A stretch of 64,000 nucleotides of DNA from Provencibacterium sp. (GCA_022793895.1 JAAWDS010000024.1:1-64000); one strand, 5' to 3'; counted from the first letter of the stretch, positions 50,682 to 59,562 are shown. Made by a program: numbers and translations. The notes: generated by a model from the sequence alone, not told the origin.

Positions 50682-51533
50682 ATGGTACGCAGTAAAAGAA
50701 ATCGGATTGCCTCCAAAGTCGTTTACCATGTCGTGTGCCTGCTCTTGTGCGTCGTGATGCTCTATCCGCTCCTATGGATGGTATTCAGCTCTTTTAAGGA
50801 AACCAACGCCGTGTTCACAACGGCGGCGGATCTCATTCCCGAACGCTGGACGCTGGAGAACTATGTCAACGGCTGGCGAGGCTTTTTGGGCATCAGCTTC
50901 GGCGCATTTTTCAAAAACAGCCTGTTTGTGACGGTGCTGGCCACCGTCGGGGCGGTGTTTTCCTCGGTGATCATTGCATTCGGTTTCGCACGGCTGAAGT
51001 TTTTCGGCTCGAAGCTGTGGTTTGCCTGCATGATGCTGACGATGATGCTGCCGTTTCAGGTCTTGATGGTGCCGCAGTACCTTTTATACAACAAGCTGGG
51101 GTGGGTGGGCACCTATCTCCCGCTCGTTGTACCGTTTTTCTTCGGACAGGGGTTCTTCATCTTTTTGGACGTTCAGTTTATCCAGGGGATCCCCCGCGAG
51201 CTGGATGAGGCTGCGCGCATCGATGGATGCAGCACCTGGGGGCTGTTCCTGCGCGTGATCCTGCCGCTGGTCGTCCCGGCCCTTGTGACTTCGGGCGTGT
51301 TCTCCTTTATCTGGCGTTGGGAGGACTTCCTTGCGCCGCTGCTGTATCTGAACCGCGTGCCCAGCTATACCATGGCGGTTGCGCTCAAGATGTTCTCCGA
51401 TCCGACGGCCCAAAGCGATTGGGGCGCAATGTTCGCCATGTCCACCCTTTCCCTGGTGCCTGCTTTCGTCATTTTTGCAGCGTTTCAAAAATATCTGGTG
51501 GAAGGTATCGCAACTTCCGGCTTGAAGGGTTAA
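50682..51533 (+). CDS. ABC sugar transporter permease (MalG type)
   Basis: 283 aa with six membrane segments and an EAA loop IPRELDEAARIDGCSTWGLF. Starts three bases after the previous gene and ends 6 bp before the S9 peptidase gene. Confidence 0.92.
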   Translation: MVRSKRNRIASKVVYHVVCLLLCVVMLYPLLWMVFSSFKETNAVFTTAADLIPERWTLENYVNGWRGFLGISFGAFFKNSLFVTVLATVGAVFSSVIIAFGFARLKFFGSKLWFACMMLTMMLPFQVLMVPQYLLYNKLGWVGTYLPLVVPFFFGQGFFIFLDVQFIQGIPRELDEAARIDGCSTWGLFLRVILPLVVPALVTSGVFSFIWRWEDFLAPLLYLNRVPSYTMAVALKMFSDPTAQSDWGAMFAMSTLSLVPAFVIFAAFQKYLVEGIATSGLKG

Positions 51534-51539
51534 GGGGGA

Positions 51540-53459
51540 ATGACGGCTATGCAACCGATCCGTTCGGAGGATCTTTTTGAACTGCGTTTCCCCTCGTCGC
51601 CGCTGCTTTCGCCGGATGGAGCTTACTGCGCGTTTTTGGTACATACGGCGCTCAAGCAGGAGGACCGTTATCAGAGCGAGATCTGGCTGGCCCAGCCGGA
51701 CAGCGTAGGCGCGCGCGCCCTGGTGTGCGGCCGTTCGCCGCGCCTGCTCCTCTGGCTAGACCGGCAGACGCTGCTGTTTACCGAGAACCGGGAGGGCCGC
51801 ACGGTGTGCAGTACGGTATCTTTGCAGGACGGCGGGATACGGGAGACCTATGAATTTCCGCTTTTGTGTACAGGGCTGTGGCGGCTTGCGGGGGATGCGC
51901 TGCTCGTTTCGGCGGTGCTGCCTGCTTCTCAAACGGGGCGTGCAGTGGTTTTGGAGGAGATCCCCTTCTGGGCGAACGGCCGCGGTTTCACCAGCGGGCA
52001 GCGTTCCGCACTGTTCCTCTACCGTCCTAAGGACGGGAGCTGGACGCCGGTGGGGCCGCAGGATGGCGAGATCGGCTTGGTCAGTACGGCGGGCGGACGC
52101 GCTTATTATTCCATCCGTTACCGTTTAAACCGAAAAATGAAGTTTGCCGCGGTGCGGCGGTTTGATCTGGATACCGGCGTGGATGAAGAAGTGGTAGAGC
52201 CGGATACCTACGACGTCTTTTGGGTGGGGGAGCTCTCCGGCTCCGTTTTCCTGTATGCGACGGATATGCGGCGCTATGGGAATGTGGAAAACCCCTGCTT
52301 TTATAGGGTGGAGCCCAGCGGCCCCATCTGCTTGGCGGACTACGACGAAGGCCCGACCAACGATGTAACGAGCGATGCGCGCTATGGCGCCAGCGTCCAA
52401 TATGCGTCCGACGGGGGATGGCTCTACTATATTGTCACCCAAAACGGATGCAGCCAGCTCGCGCGCGTGGGCCCGGACGGCCGCCGGGAGATATGGACCC
52501 GCGCGCAGGGTACGGTGGACGGGCTCACGGCGGCGGGCGGGCGCGTGTGCGGCGTGGCGGCGCGCGGCGTGCGCAGCGCGGAGCTCTATGGCTTCACCAG
52601 GGACGCCGAATTTCCGCTGACTGATCTGAACGGGGAATATTTTGCCGCGCATGAGGCGGCGCCTGTTGAGAGCTGGCGCTTTCAGCGCGGCGGGACGGAG
52701 ATCGAGGCGTTCGCCCTGCTGCCGGCCGGGTTTGAGCCGGGCCGGCGCTATCCGGCCGTGCTCCAGGTACACGGCGGCCCCAAGCTGGCCTACGGCCCGG
52801 TGTTTCACCACGAGATGCAGATCATGCGCGCCCAGGGCTATTTTGTACTGTTCTGCAACCCGCGCGGCAGCGATGGGCGCGGCAATGCCTTCATGGATGT
52901 GCGCGGCCGCTATGGCCGGGAGGATTATGAGGACATCATGGCCTTTTTGGAGGAGGCCCTGGCGCGTTGGCCGCAGATCGACCGCGCGCGCGTGGGCGTG
53001 TGCGGCGGATCCTATGGCGGCTTTATGGTGAACTGGATCATCGGGCATACGGCGCGCTTTGCATGCGCCGTCAGCCAGCGCAGCATTTCCAACATGGTCT
53101 CGATGTTCTGCACCTCGGACATCGGCTACCGTTTTATTGCCGATCAGTGCGCTGCGACGCCCTGGGATGATGTCGAAACGCTCTGGCGGCAGTCGCCGCT
53201 GGCCTATGCGCATCGGGCGAAAACGCCTACGCTGTTTATCCACGGCGCGGAGGATTACCGGTGCGACCGTTCGGAAGCGATGCAGATGTTCACCGCCTTG
53301 CGCTATCACGGGGTAGAAAGCCGTCTGTGCCTTCTGGAAGGGGAGAATCACGAATTGAGCCGCAGCGGCGCCCCGTCGCAGCGGATGCGGCGTCTGGCCG
53401 AGATACTGAGCTGGCTGGAGCGCTATCTGAAGCCGGACCTTGAGAAAAATAGGGAGTGA
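51540..53459 (+). CDS. S9 family serine peptidase (acylaminoacyl-peptidase-like)
   Basis: 639 aa. The N-terminal beta-propeller (about 1-380) is followed by an alpha/beta-hydrolase. HGGPKLAYGPVFHHEMQIMR carries the oxyanion region, GVCGGSYGGFMVNWIIGH the nucleophile Ser, TLFIHGAEDYRCDRSEAMQM the Asp and LLEGENHELSRSG the His. No signal peptide: it acts inside the cell, on imported peptides or acylated amino compounds. Within the transporter operon. Confidence 0.92.
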   Translation: MTAMQPIRSEDLFELRFPSSPLLSPDGAYCAFLVHTALKQEDRYQSEIWLAQPDSVGARALVCGRSPRLLLWLDRQTLLFTENREGRTVCSTVSLQDGGIRETYEFPLLCTGLWRLAGDALLVSAVLPASQTGRAVVLEEIPFWANGRGFTSGQRSALFLYRPKDGSWTPVGPQDGEIGLVSTAGGRAYYSIRYRLNRKMKFAAVRRFDLDTGVDEEVVEPDTYDVFWVGELSGSVFLYATDMRRYGNVENPCFYRVEPSGPICLADYDEGPTNDVTSDARYGASVQYASDGGWLYYIVTQNGCSQLARVGPDGRREIWTRAQGTVDGLTAAGGRVCGVAARGVRSAELYGFTRDAEFPLTDLNGEYFAAHEAAPVESWRFQRGGTEIEAFALLPAGFEPGRRYPAVLQVHGGPKLAYGPVFHHEMQIMRAQGYFVLFCNPRGSDGRGNAFMDVRGRYGREDYEDIMAFLEEALARWPQIDRARVGVCGGSYGGFMVNWIIGHTARFACAVSQRSISNMVSMFCTSDIGYRFIADQCAATPWDDVETLWRQSPLAYAHRAKTPTLFIHGAEDYRCDRSEAMQMFTALRYHGVESRLCLLEGENHELSRSGAPSQRMRRLAEILSWLERYLKPDLEKNRE

Positions 53460-53465
53460 AAAGAT

Positions 53466-54635
53466 ATGACCAAGCCATTTCGTGTGGCCGTAGTGGGTAT
53501 GGGAGCAATGGGGCGGCTGTATGCGGAATGGATGCAGCAGGGGAGGGTGCCGGGAGCCGTGTTTTCCGCCGCCTATGACCCGGACCCGGCCTGTGCGGAT
53601 CGTCTGGGAAAGCAGTTCCCGCAGGCGCGTTTTTTCAGCGAGAGCGGCGCGTTGCTCAGCAGCGGGCTGGCGGATGGGGTAATTATCGCCGCGCCGCACC
53701 GGTTCCATCCGGAGCTTGGGGAACAGGCGCTGCGCGCGGGACTGCATACCTTGGTGGAAAAGCCGGCCGGCATCGACGCGGCGGCGGTCCGCAGGATGAA
53801 CGCGGCCGCGGCGGAGCAGCCCCAACTGGTTTACGGCGTGATGTTCAACCAGCGGATGAACCCGCTTTACCGCCGCATCCGGCAGTTGGTGCAGAGCGGG
53901 GAGATGGGGAAGCTGCGCCGGGTAACGTGGATGATTACGACCTGGTGGCGTCCGGATTCCTATTATACAAACAGCCCGTGGCGCGCCACCTGGACGCATG
54001 AGGGCGGCGGCGTGCTCACCAGCCAAGCGCCGCACCAGCTGGATCTTTTGCAGTGGATCTGCGGCATGCCGCAGCGGGTTTGCTGCCATATGCAGTTCGG
54101 ATCGCACCGCGCCGTAGCGGTGGAGGACGACGTTACGGCCTATCTGGAGTTTCCCGGCGGCGCGACCGGCGTGTTCATTAGCTGCACGCATGACATATTA
54201 GGGACCGACCGCTTGGAGCTGCTTTTAGACGGCGGGAAAATTTTGGTGGAGAACAGCCAGCGCGCGATCGTGCGCCGGCTGCACAGGCCGGAGCCGGAGA
54301 TGAGCGCCGCGCTGGACGCACAGCAAACCGCACAGCTGGTGGAGGGCGGCACGCTGTCGGGCATCTGTACAGAAACGGTGTGGGAGGACGCGCCTGAATG
54401 GGCGGCGCAGCACTGCGAGATGTTGGCGGATTTTATTGCGTCTGTTCAAACCGGTTCCCCCTTCGCGGCTCCGGGCGCGGAGGGGCTCAACGAGGTACAA
54501 TTAGCGAACGCGATGTATCTTTCCGCCTGGCAGGGGCGCGCGGTGGAGCTTCCGGCCGACGAGGCGGCTTTCAGCGCCCTGCTGGCGGAATATGCGCGCA
54601 GGGAGCGCGAAAAAAACAGCACGGGAAAGGAATGA
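53466..54635 (+). CDS. Gfo/Idh/MocA family oxidoreductase (second)
   Basis: 389-aa NAD(P)-dependent dehydrogenase. Rossmann start RVAVVGMGAMGRLYAEWMQQ; EKPAGIDAAAVRRMNAA with the conserved Lys; WTHEGGGVLTSQAPHQLDLL in the substrate domain. Clearly paralogous to the divergent enzyme at 46.6-47.7 kb. Ends four bases into the next gene (ATGA overlap). Confidence 0.93.
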   Translation: MTKPFRVAVVGMGAMGRLYAEWMQQGRVPGAVFSAAYDPDPACADRLGKQFPQARFFSESGALLSSGLADGVIIAAPHRFHPELGEQALRAGLHTLVEKPAGIDAAAVRRMNAAAAEQPQLVYGVMFNQRMNPLYRRIRQLVQSGEMGKLRRVTWMITTWWRPDSYYTNSPWRATWTHEGGGVLTSQAPHQLDLLQWICGMPQRVCCHMQFGSHRAVAVEDDVTAYLEFPGGATGVFISCTHDILGTDRLELLLDGGKILVENSQRAIVRRLHRPEPEMSAALDAQQTAQLVEGGTLSGICTETVWEDAPEWAAQHCEMLADFIASVQTGSPFAAPGAEGLNEVQLANAMYLSAWQGRAVELPADEAAFSALLAEYARREREKNSTGKE

Positions 54636-55885
54636 GGAGCTTGGCGAAACAGGAAAGGATCTTACAGGATATTGAGACGTTGCGCCGCATTACAGAGCCC
54701 TGTGCCTGTGGAACGCAGCGTCCGAGCTATACGCCGGAATACCGCCGGGCGGTGGACTATGTGAAGGGACGCATGGAAGAGTTCGGCCTAAAAACACGGG
54801 AGGACAATGCCGGAAATCTATATGGGCTTCTAAAGGGATCGCAGGAGGACGCGCCTAAAATCCTGTCCGGCTCGCATTTGGATTCCGTCAAATGCTCCGG
54901 CGCCTATGATGGGATTGCCGGCGTACTGTGCGCCTTGGAGGCGGCGCGGATGGTGGCCGAGAGCGGAAAGCCGCTGCGGCACTCTCTGGAGGTGATGGGA
55001 ACCATCGGCGAAGAGGGCACGCGGTTTGGGCAGGCGCTCATCGGCAGCCAGCTCGTAGAGGGGAGCTGGGGCGAGGCGCAGCTGGATGCGTTCCGCGGGC
55101 TGGAGGACGGCCTGACGCTGCGGGAGGCGATGAAGGCTTATGGCCTGCCGGGCAATCTGGAGGGCGTGTGCCGCCGGGAGGAGAAGGTAAAAGCGTTTGT
55201 AGAGCTGCACGACGAGCAGGGCCCCATTCTGGAGAATGCAGGCGTTTCCATCGGCGTGGTGGAGCAGATCGTGGCTATTTCCTGGATGCACATAACGGTG
55301 CAGGGGCTTGCAAGCCATCCGGGAACAATCCCAATGAGCATGCGCCGCGACGCATGCGTAGGCGCGTGCAAGCTCATCTGTGCGGTTACGGATTATGCGC
55401 GGGAGCACTATGACGGAGAGGCGACCGTAACAGCGGGTAAGCTGGAGGTGTTCCCAGGGAACACCAACTGCATTCCCTCCCAATGTAAATTTACCATTGA
55501 CATCCGCACCTGCAACGGCGGTTACCGGGATGATCTGGTCCGCTTCATTCAGGAGAAAAAGACCGAGGTAGAAAAAGAATGCCGCGTGTCGATTGAAGTA
55601 TGTGAAGGGATGCGCCAATCCCCCACCTCGCTCAATGCGGAGGTACAGCAATGTATTGAAGGGGCTTGCAGGAAGCTGGGCTACAGTTGGCGGCGGATGA
55701 ACAGCGGCGCGGGACACGACGCGATGATCTTCGCGCGGATTTGGCCTACCGCCATGGTGTTTGTTCAGTCGCACGACGGCCTGACGCACCATCCGGATGA
55801 ATATGTCCCTCCGGAGGAGCTTGCGAAGGGGGCCGATGTGCTTTATGAAACGTTCCGTCTGCTGGATGCCCAGCCGGACGCATAA
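54632..55885 (+). CDS. M20 hydantoinase/carbamoylase-family hydrolase
   Basis: 417 aa. Metal ligands appear in LSGSHLDSVKCSGAYDGIAG (H, D), TIGEEGTRFGQALIGSQLVE (E-E) and FVELHDEQGPILENAGVSIG (H). The lid domain has ASHPGTIPMSMRRDACVGA, and NSGAGHDAMI provides the last His. This matches Zn/Mn-dependent allantoate or N-carbamoyl-amino-acid amidohydrolases. With the adjacent ATC hydrolase-family gene, N-carbamoyl-L-cysteine is the most logical substrate. The start overlaps the preceding stop; a TTG nine bases later is an alternative. Confidence 0.88.
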   Translation: MRSLAKQERILQDIETLRRITEPCACGTQRPSYTPEYRRAVDYVKGRMEEFGLKTREDNAGNLYGLLKGSQEDAPKILSGSHLDSVKCSGAYDGIAGVLCALEAARMVAESGKPLRHSLEVMGTIGEEGTRFGQALIGSQLVEGSWGEAQLDAFRGLEDGLTLREAMKAYGLPGNLEGVCRREEKVKAFVELHDEQGPILENAGVSIGVVEQIVAISWMHITVQGLASHPGTIPMSMRRDACVGACKLICAVTDYAREHYDGEATVTAGKLEVFPGNTNCIPSQCKFTIDIRTCNGGYRDDLVRFIQEKKTEVEKECRVSIEVCEGMRQSPTSLNAEVQQCIEGACRKLGYSWRRMNSGAGHDAMIFARIWPTAMVFVQSHDGLTHHPDEYVPPEELAKGADVLYETFRLLDAQPDA

Positions 55886-55897
55886 GGAGGGATTTTC

Positions 55898-56410
55898 ATG
55901 GGGCAGGAGGAACGCGGGCAGGTACCGCTGGAGCTGGAAGAGGTCGATATGTATGTACTGTTCGCACGCATGTTTGCGCACATCGCGCGCGAGGTGGAGC
56001 TTGCCTGCGGGGAACGGGGCATAGAAGCCGTTCGCGCAGGGGTGCGCAGCTTCGGAGAAGAGCGCGGCCGCCATATTGCCGCGCGGGCCTTGGCCAAAGG
56101 GCATGCGCCGGACGCCGGGCATTATCTTTCCTGCTATGACATGGGGCGCAGCGGCTATTTTCACAGCAGCGACAGGGTATCGGAGGACGCGGTGGAACAG
56201 GATTTTGACAAATGTATCTTTGCCGAAACCTGGATGCGGGACGGCTGCGAGCGCTGGGGGATTCATTACTGCGACATGATCGATCCGTCCATTGCGCGCG
56301 GCTATCACAAGGACTTTGCCTGTGTGCATGACAAGCATTTTTTTAAGGACGGCCGCTGTCATTTTAAATTCATCATGGAGAAGGAAAAGGGGGAACAGAG
56401 CGATGATTGA
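55898..56410 (+). CDS. L-2-amino-thiazoline-4-carboxylate (ATC) hydrolase family protein
   Basis: 170 aa. The family signature HYCDMIDPSIARGYHKDF (about residues 128-145) and Cys/His-rich C-terminus (CVHDKHFFKDGRCHFKFIME) match the ATC hydrolase family. In Pseudomonas such an enzyme opens L-ATC to N-carbamoyl-L-cysteine. Many clostridial members have not been tested, so the family name does not prove the reaction. Its position directly after a carbamoylase-type gene and upstream of a cysteine desulfidase gene supports it. AAGGAGGG ribosome site; its stop overlaps the next start. Confidence 0.8.
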   Translation: MGQEERGQVPLELEEVDMYVLFARMFAHIAREVELACGERGIEAVRAGVRSFGEERGRHIAARALAKGHAPDAGHYLSCYDMGRSGYFHSSDRVSEDAVEQDFDKCIFAETWMRDGCERWGIHYCDMIDPSIARGYHKDFACVHDKHFFKDGRCHFKFIMEKEKGEQSDD

Positions 56411-57215
56411 TATTACGCCCGCGGTACAGCTATTTACGCTGCGCGATTACATCCAAACGCCGGAGGGATTTGCGGACAGCATCCGCCGTGTGCGGGAGAT
56501 GGGCTGCGATACGGTGCAGTTCTCGCGGGTCGGCGCGTCGATCCCGGCGGATTTTATCACCCGTGTCATCCGCGAATATGACATGAAGGTATGCGTTACG
56601 CATTCGCCCATGCAGCGGATCTTTCACGATCTTCCCCGGCTCATTGCGGAGCACCAGGCGTGGGGCTGCCCAAGCGTTGGCCTCGGCAACCTGGAAAACT
56701 GCTATCTGGATGATGGCTATGAGGGCTATTGCCGGTTTATCCGGGATATCGCCCCGGTGGTGGAGGAGCTCAAGAAAAATGGGATGACCTTTTCTTATCA
56801 CAGCCATACGTTTGAATTTGTCCAGTACCACGGGCGCTTTATGTATGATATGCTCGTGGAGGAGACCGATCCGGAGGGCTTCCATTTTATCCAGGATTCG
56901 TTCTGGATGAAATATGGCGGCCTGTCCCATGAAAAATATATGGAGAAGGTAGCCGGCCGCATGGAGGTCATGCACGCGAAGGACTTTACGATGCTGCTGC
57001 TGCCCATGGGGCACATTCTGGGGGAGACCGGAACCATCGGGGAGGGGAATATCGATTATCCTCCGCTGCTGCGCGCCGCCGCACGCACCGGCGTTCAGGT
57101 GATTGCGATCGAACAGGATCGCTGCCAGCGCGACCCGTTCGGCTGCCTGCATGACGCCTTCCGGGAGCTGAAACGGCTGTTGGCGGAAACAGAGAAAGGG
57201 GGAGAATGCGCATGA
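56403..57215 (+). CDS. Sugar phosphate isomerase/epimerase-type TIM barrel protein (second)
   Basis: 270-aa xylose-isomerase-like barrel starting at ATG 56403 (overlaps upstream stop). VCVTHSPMQRIFHDLPRLI, FSYHSHTFEFVQYHGR, MEVMHAKDF and IGEGNIDYPPLLRAAARTGV are the metal-site strands, ending VIAIEQDRCQRDPFGCLHDA. Full set of expected metal ligands (E/D/H/E type) appears intact, unlike its neighbour. Confidence 0.88.
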   Translation: MIDITPAVQLFTLRDYIQTPEGFADSIRRVREMGCDTVQFSRVGASIPADFITRVIREYDMKVCVTHSPMQRIFHDLPRLIAEHQAWGCPSVGLGNLENCYLDDGYEGYCRFIRDIAPVVEELKKNGMTFSYHSHTFEFVQYHGRFMYDMLVEETDPEGFHFIQDSFWMKYGGLSHEKYMEKVAGRMEVMHAKDFTMLLLPMGHILGETGTIGEGNIDYPPLLRAAARTGVQVIAIEQDRCQRDPFGCLHDAFRELKRLLAETEKGGECA

Positions 57216-58006
57216 CACGCTTGGCGGCGCAGTTGAACACCGTGCGCGCCTATTGCGGCACGCAGGAGGAGTTATTGGACACGCTTTCCCGTATTCGGGC
57301 CTTGGGATTTGACGGCGTAGAGTTAGAGAGCAGCCTGCTGAAAAATGCCGATCTGCAAGCGGTTGCACAGCGCCTGGCACAGTTGGGCTTGGAGGTTTGC
57401 TCCATCCGTTCCCCCTTTGCGCGGACGGGCTACGGTATGGAGGAGATGATTGCAGAGGCCAAAGCGCTGAACTGCATCCATGTGGGCGTCGGAACCCTTA
57501 CGGCCAGCTATTTTACCATGGGCCCGGCCGGCGTTGAAAAATATCTGGCGCAGGCGCAGGCCGTGTGCGAGCGCTTTTCAAAGGAAGGGCTGCGCCCGCT
57601 TTACAGCCTGCGGTTCCATGAGTTCATGCGCCTGAGCGACGGGGCCTGGAGCTTTGACAAACTGGAGGCCGCTACGGAAACAGCGTCTTACCGCTGGGAG
57701 ACGGATGTTTTGTGCTTGACGCGCACCGCCGTGGAACCGCCGCAGGTATTTTTGCGGCTTGCGGGCCGGATGCCGGTCTGCCGTTTGTCGGATCAAAAGA
57801 TCCGCGAGAATGAAACGTACTTTTTCTATGCGAGGCGTGAGGAATGCCCGCTGGGCGAGGGTTTGTTTGACCTACCCGCTTGGATAGAGGCGGCCAAGCG
57901 GGCGGGCGCCGAATGGTTCACGGTCGGACAGGATCTCTGCGACCGGGATCCTTTTGCGTGCCTAAAGGCCAGCTTGGAGAAGGCAAAGGAATTCGGCTGC
58001 GCATAA
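57206..58006 (+). CDS. Degenerate TIM-barrel isomerase-like protein (third)
   Basis: 266 aa, overlapping the previous gene by 10 bp. Homologous fold (AAQLNTVRAYCGTQEELLDT; GFDGVELESSLLKNADLQAV; WFTVGQDLCDRDPFACLKAS), but the usual metal-binding His/Glu strands are changed: YSLRFHEFMRLSDGAW and VCRLSDQK replace the HxHxFEF and HxKD motifs. It may be a non-catalytic partner subunit of the neighbouring barrel or act without metal. Confidence 0.82.
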   Translation: MRMTRLAAQLNTVRAYCGTQEELLDTLSRIRALGFDGVELESSLLKNADLQAVAQRLAQLGLEVCSIRSPFARTGYGMEEMIAEAKALNCIHVGVGTLTASYFTMGPAGVEKYLAQAQAVCERFSKEGLRPLYSLRFHEFMRLSDGAWSFDKLEAATETASYRWETDVLCLTRTAVEPPQVFLRLAGRMPVCRLSDQKIRENETYFFYARREECPLGEGLFDLPAWIEAAKRAGAEWFTVGQDLCDRDPFACLKASLEKAKEFGCA

Positions 58007-58100
58007 CGAATTTTAAAACAATAGGGGCGCGCCCGCAAAATAAAACAGGCTGACAAACAACGTATCCCCGGCCTGTGGGACGATCAGGCAGGCCGCCCCT

Positions 58101-58227
58101 CCGGCTTGCAGAAACCGGAAAAAGCAGCGGTTTCGCGCGGATAGCGCGAAATTTGGGGCGTCGTCTTCGCCCCAAAAGCCGCTTTTTCAGAGGGCGCATT
58201 GCAAAATTATATTTTGCAATGCGCCCT
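58101..58227 (-). repeat. Intergenic structured repeat, copy G
   Basis: Read on the minus strand: terminator-like hairpin GGGCGCATTGCAAAAT...GCGCCC (58192-58227), outer stem GAAAAAGC / GCTTTTTC, hairpin 1 TTTGGGGCG / CGCCCCAAA, hairpin 2 TTTCGCGC / GCGCGAAA and hairpin 3 CCGGTTT-CTGC-AAGCCGG. All stems pair. It splits the plus-strand operon just before the desulfidase gene. Confidence 0.87.
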
Positions 58228-58252
58228 TAAACAGCGAAAGGTGGATAAAAGA

Positions 58253-59530
58253 ATGGCATGCAGCGCATTAACCGGCCGCGCTTATGAGGAGATCCTTGCC
58301 GGGGAGCTGATCCCGGCGATGGGGTGTACAGAGCCTATCGCAATTGCCTATGCGGGCGCGCTCGCACGGGAGACGTTGGGCGCTCTTCCCCAGAGGCTGG
58401 AGCTCATAGTCAGCAGCAATATCATTAAAAATGCCAAAAGCGCGGTCGTTCCTCATACGGGCGGCCTCAAAGGGCTGCGCGCGGCGGTGTCGGCGGGCGT
58501 GGTGGCGGGGCGCGCGGAAAAACAGCTCGAAGCGCTCGCCCAGGTGGACGACGCACAGCGCGCGGCGATCCGCGATTTTCTGGAACAGTGTGTGATCGAG
58601 GTAGCGCCTGCCGAGGGGGAAGAGGTGTTCGAGATCCTCTTGAGCGTCTCCCAAGGGGGGGACACGGCGCGCGTGCACATGGTAGGCGGACACACAAACG
58701 TTGTGTTGCGCGAAAAAAACGGCACGGTGCTGTACAGCGCGCCTGCGGAGGGTACGCCGGAGAAAAGCGCCGCCTATGCGCGCCTGAATGTCTCCGATAT
58801 CTACAACTATGCCACCGAAGCGCCTTTGGAGCCCACCTGGGAACTGCTGGAGCGGCAAATCGTCTACAACAGCGCCATCCGGGACGAGGGCTTGACCGGG
58901 AATTGGGGGGCGGGCATCGGAGCGACGCTGCGCCGCCGGGATGACCATGTGAAAACGCGGGCGGGGGCGGCGGCCTCCGCTGGATCCGACGCTAGGATGA
59001 GCGGCTGCGAGCTTCCGGTCGTCATCAATTCCGGAAGCGGGAACCAGGGGCTGACGGCGAGCCTGCCGGTAATCGAATACGCACAGGAGCTGGGCGTGAG
59101 CCGGGAGACGCTGCACCGCGCGCTTCTCCTCTCCAACCTGCTGACCATTCATTTGAAAACGGGGATTGGGTGCCTGTCCGCCTATTGCGGCGCCGTAAGC
59201 GCGGGCTGTGCGGCGGGGGCCGCCATTGCTTGGCTCCATGGAGGGGATCTCTCTGCGGTGGCGCATACGCTGGTAAATTCCCTGGCGATTTTGTCCGGAA
59301 TGGTCTGCGATGGGGCCAAGCCCTCCTGCGCGGCGAAAATTGCCTGCGCCGTGGACGCCGGAATCCTGGGCTGGCAGATGTACAAAGACGGACGGCAATT
59401 TTATGGGGGCGACGGCATCGTTACCAAAGGCGTGGAGAACACCATTGCCAACGTCAGCCGCATTGGGCGGGAAGGAATGCGCGAAACGGATCATGAGATT
59501 ATACAGATCATGTTAAGGGACAGCGTGTAA
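58253..59530 (+). CDS. cyuA: CyuA-type L-cysteine desulfidase (UPF0597 family)
   Basis: 425 aa. GELIPAMGCTEPIAIAYAGA, GSGNQGLTASLPVIEYAQEL, GIGCLSAYCGAVSAGCAAGA and MVCDGAKPSCAAKIACAVDA hold the cysteines that bind an Fe-S cluster in this family. CyuA-like enzymes convert L-cysteine to pyruvate, ammonia and hydrogen sulfide and are linked to anaerobic cysteine use. ATG 58253 follows GAAAGGTGG at a normal distance. It would complete an ATC -> cysteine -> pyruvate chain with the upstream genes. Confidence 0.88.
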   Translation: MACSALTGRAYEEILAGELIPAMGCTEPIAIAYAGALARETLGALPQRLELIVSSNIIKNAKSAVVPHTGGLKGLRAAVSAGVVAGRAEKQLEALAQVDDAQRAAIRDFLEQCVIEVAPAEGEEVFEILLSVSQGGDTARVHMVGGHTNVVLREKNGTVLYSAPAEGTPEKSAAYARLNVSDIYNYATEAPLEPTWELLERQIVYNSAIRDEGLTGNWGAGIGATLRRRDDHVKTRAGAAASAGSDARMSGCELPVVINSGSGNQGLTASLPVIEYAQELGVSRETLHRALLLSNLLTIHLKTGIGCLSAYCGAVSAGCAAGAAIAWLHGGDLSAVAHTLVNSLAILSGMVCDGAKPSCAAKIACAVDAGILGWQMYKDGRQFYGGDGIVTKGVENTIANVSRIGREGMRETDHEIIQIMLRDSV

Positions 59531-59562
59531 GCGCCGTTCCGTTTTCCGTAGGGAGTTAAAAA

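Noticed and set aside
52125-54191. Very long open frame on the minus strand (688 codons) across the S9 peptidase and oxidoreductase genes
   Set aside because: It is antisense to two genes with clear catalytic motifs, has no ribosome site and no recognisable protein features; long antisense frames are common in GC-rich coding DNA.
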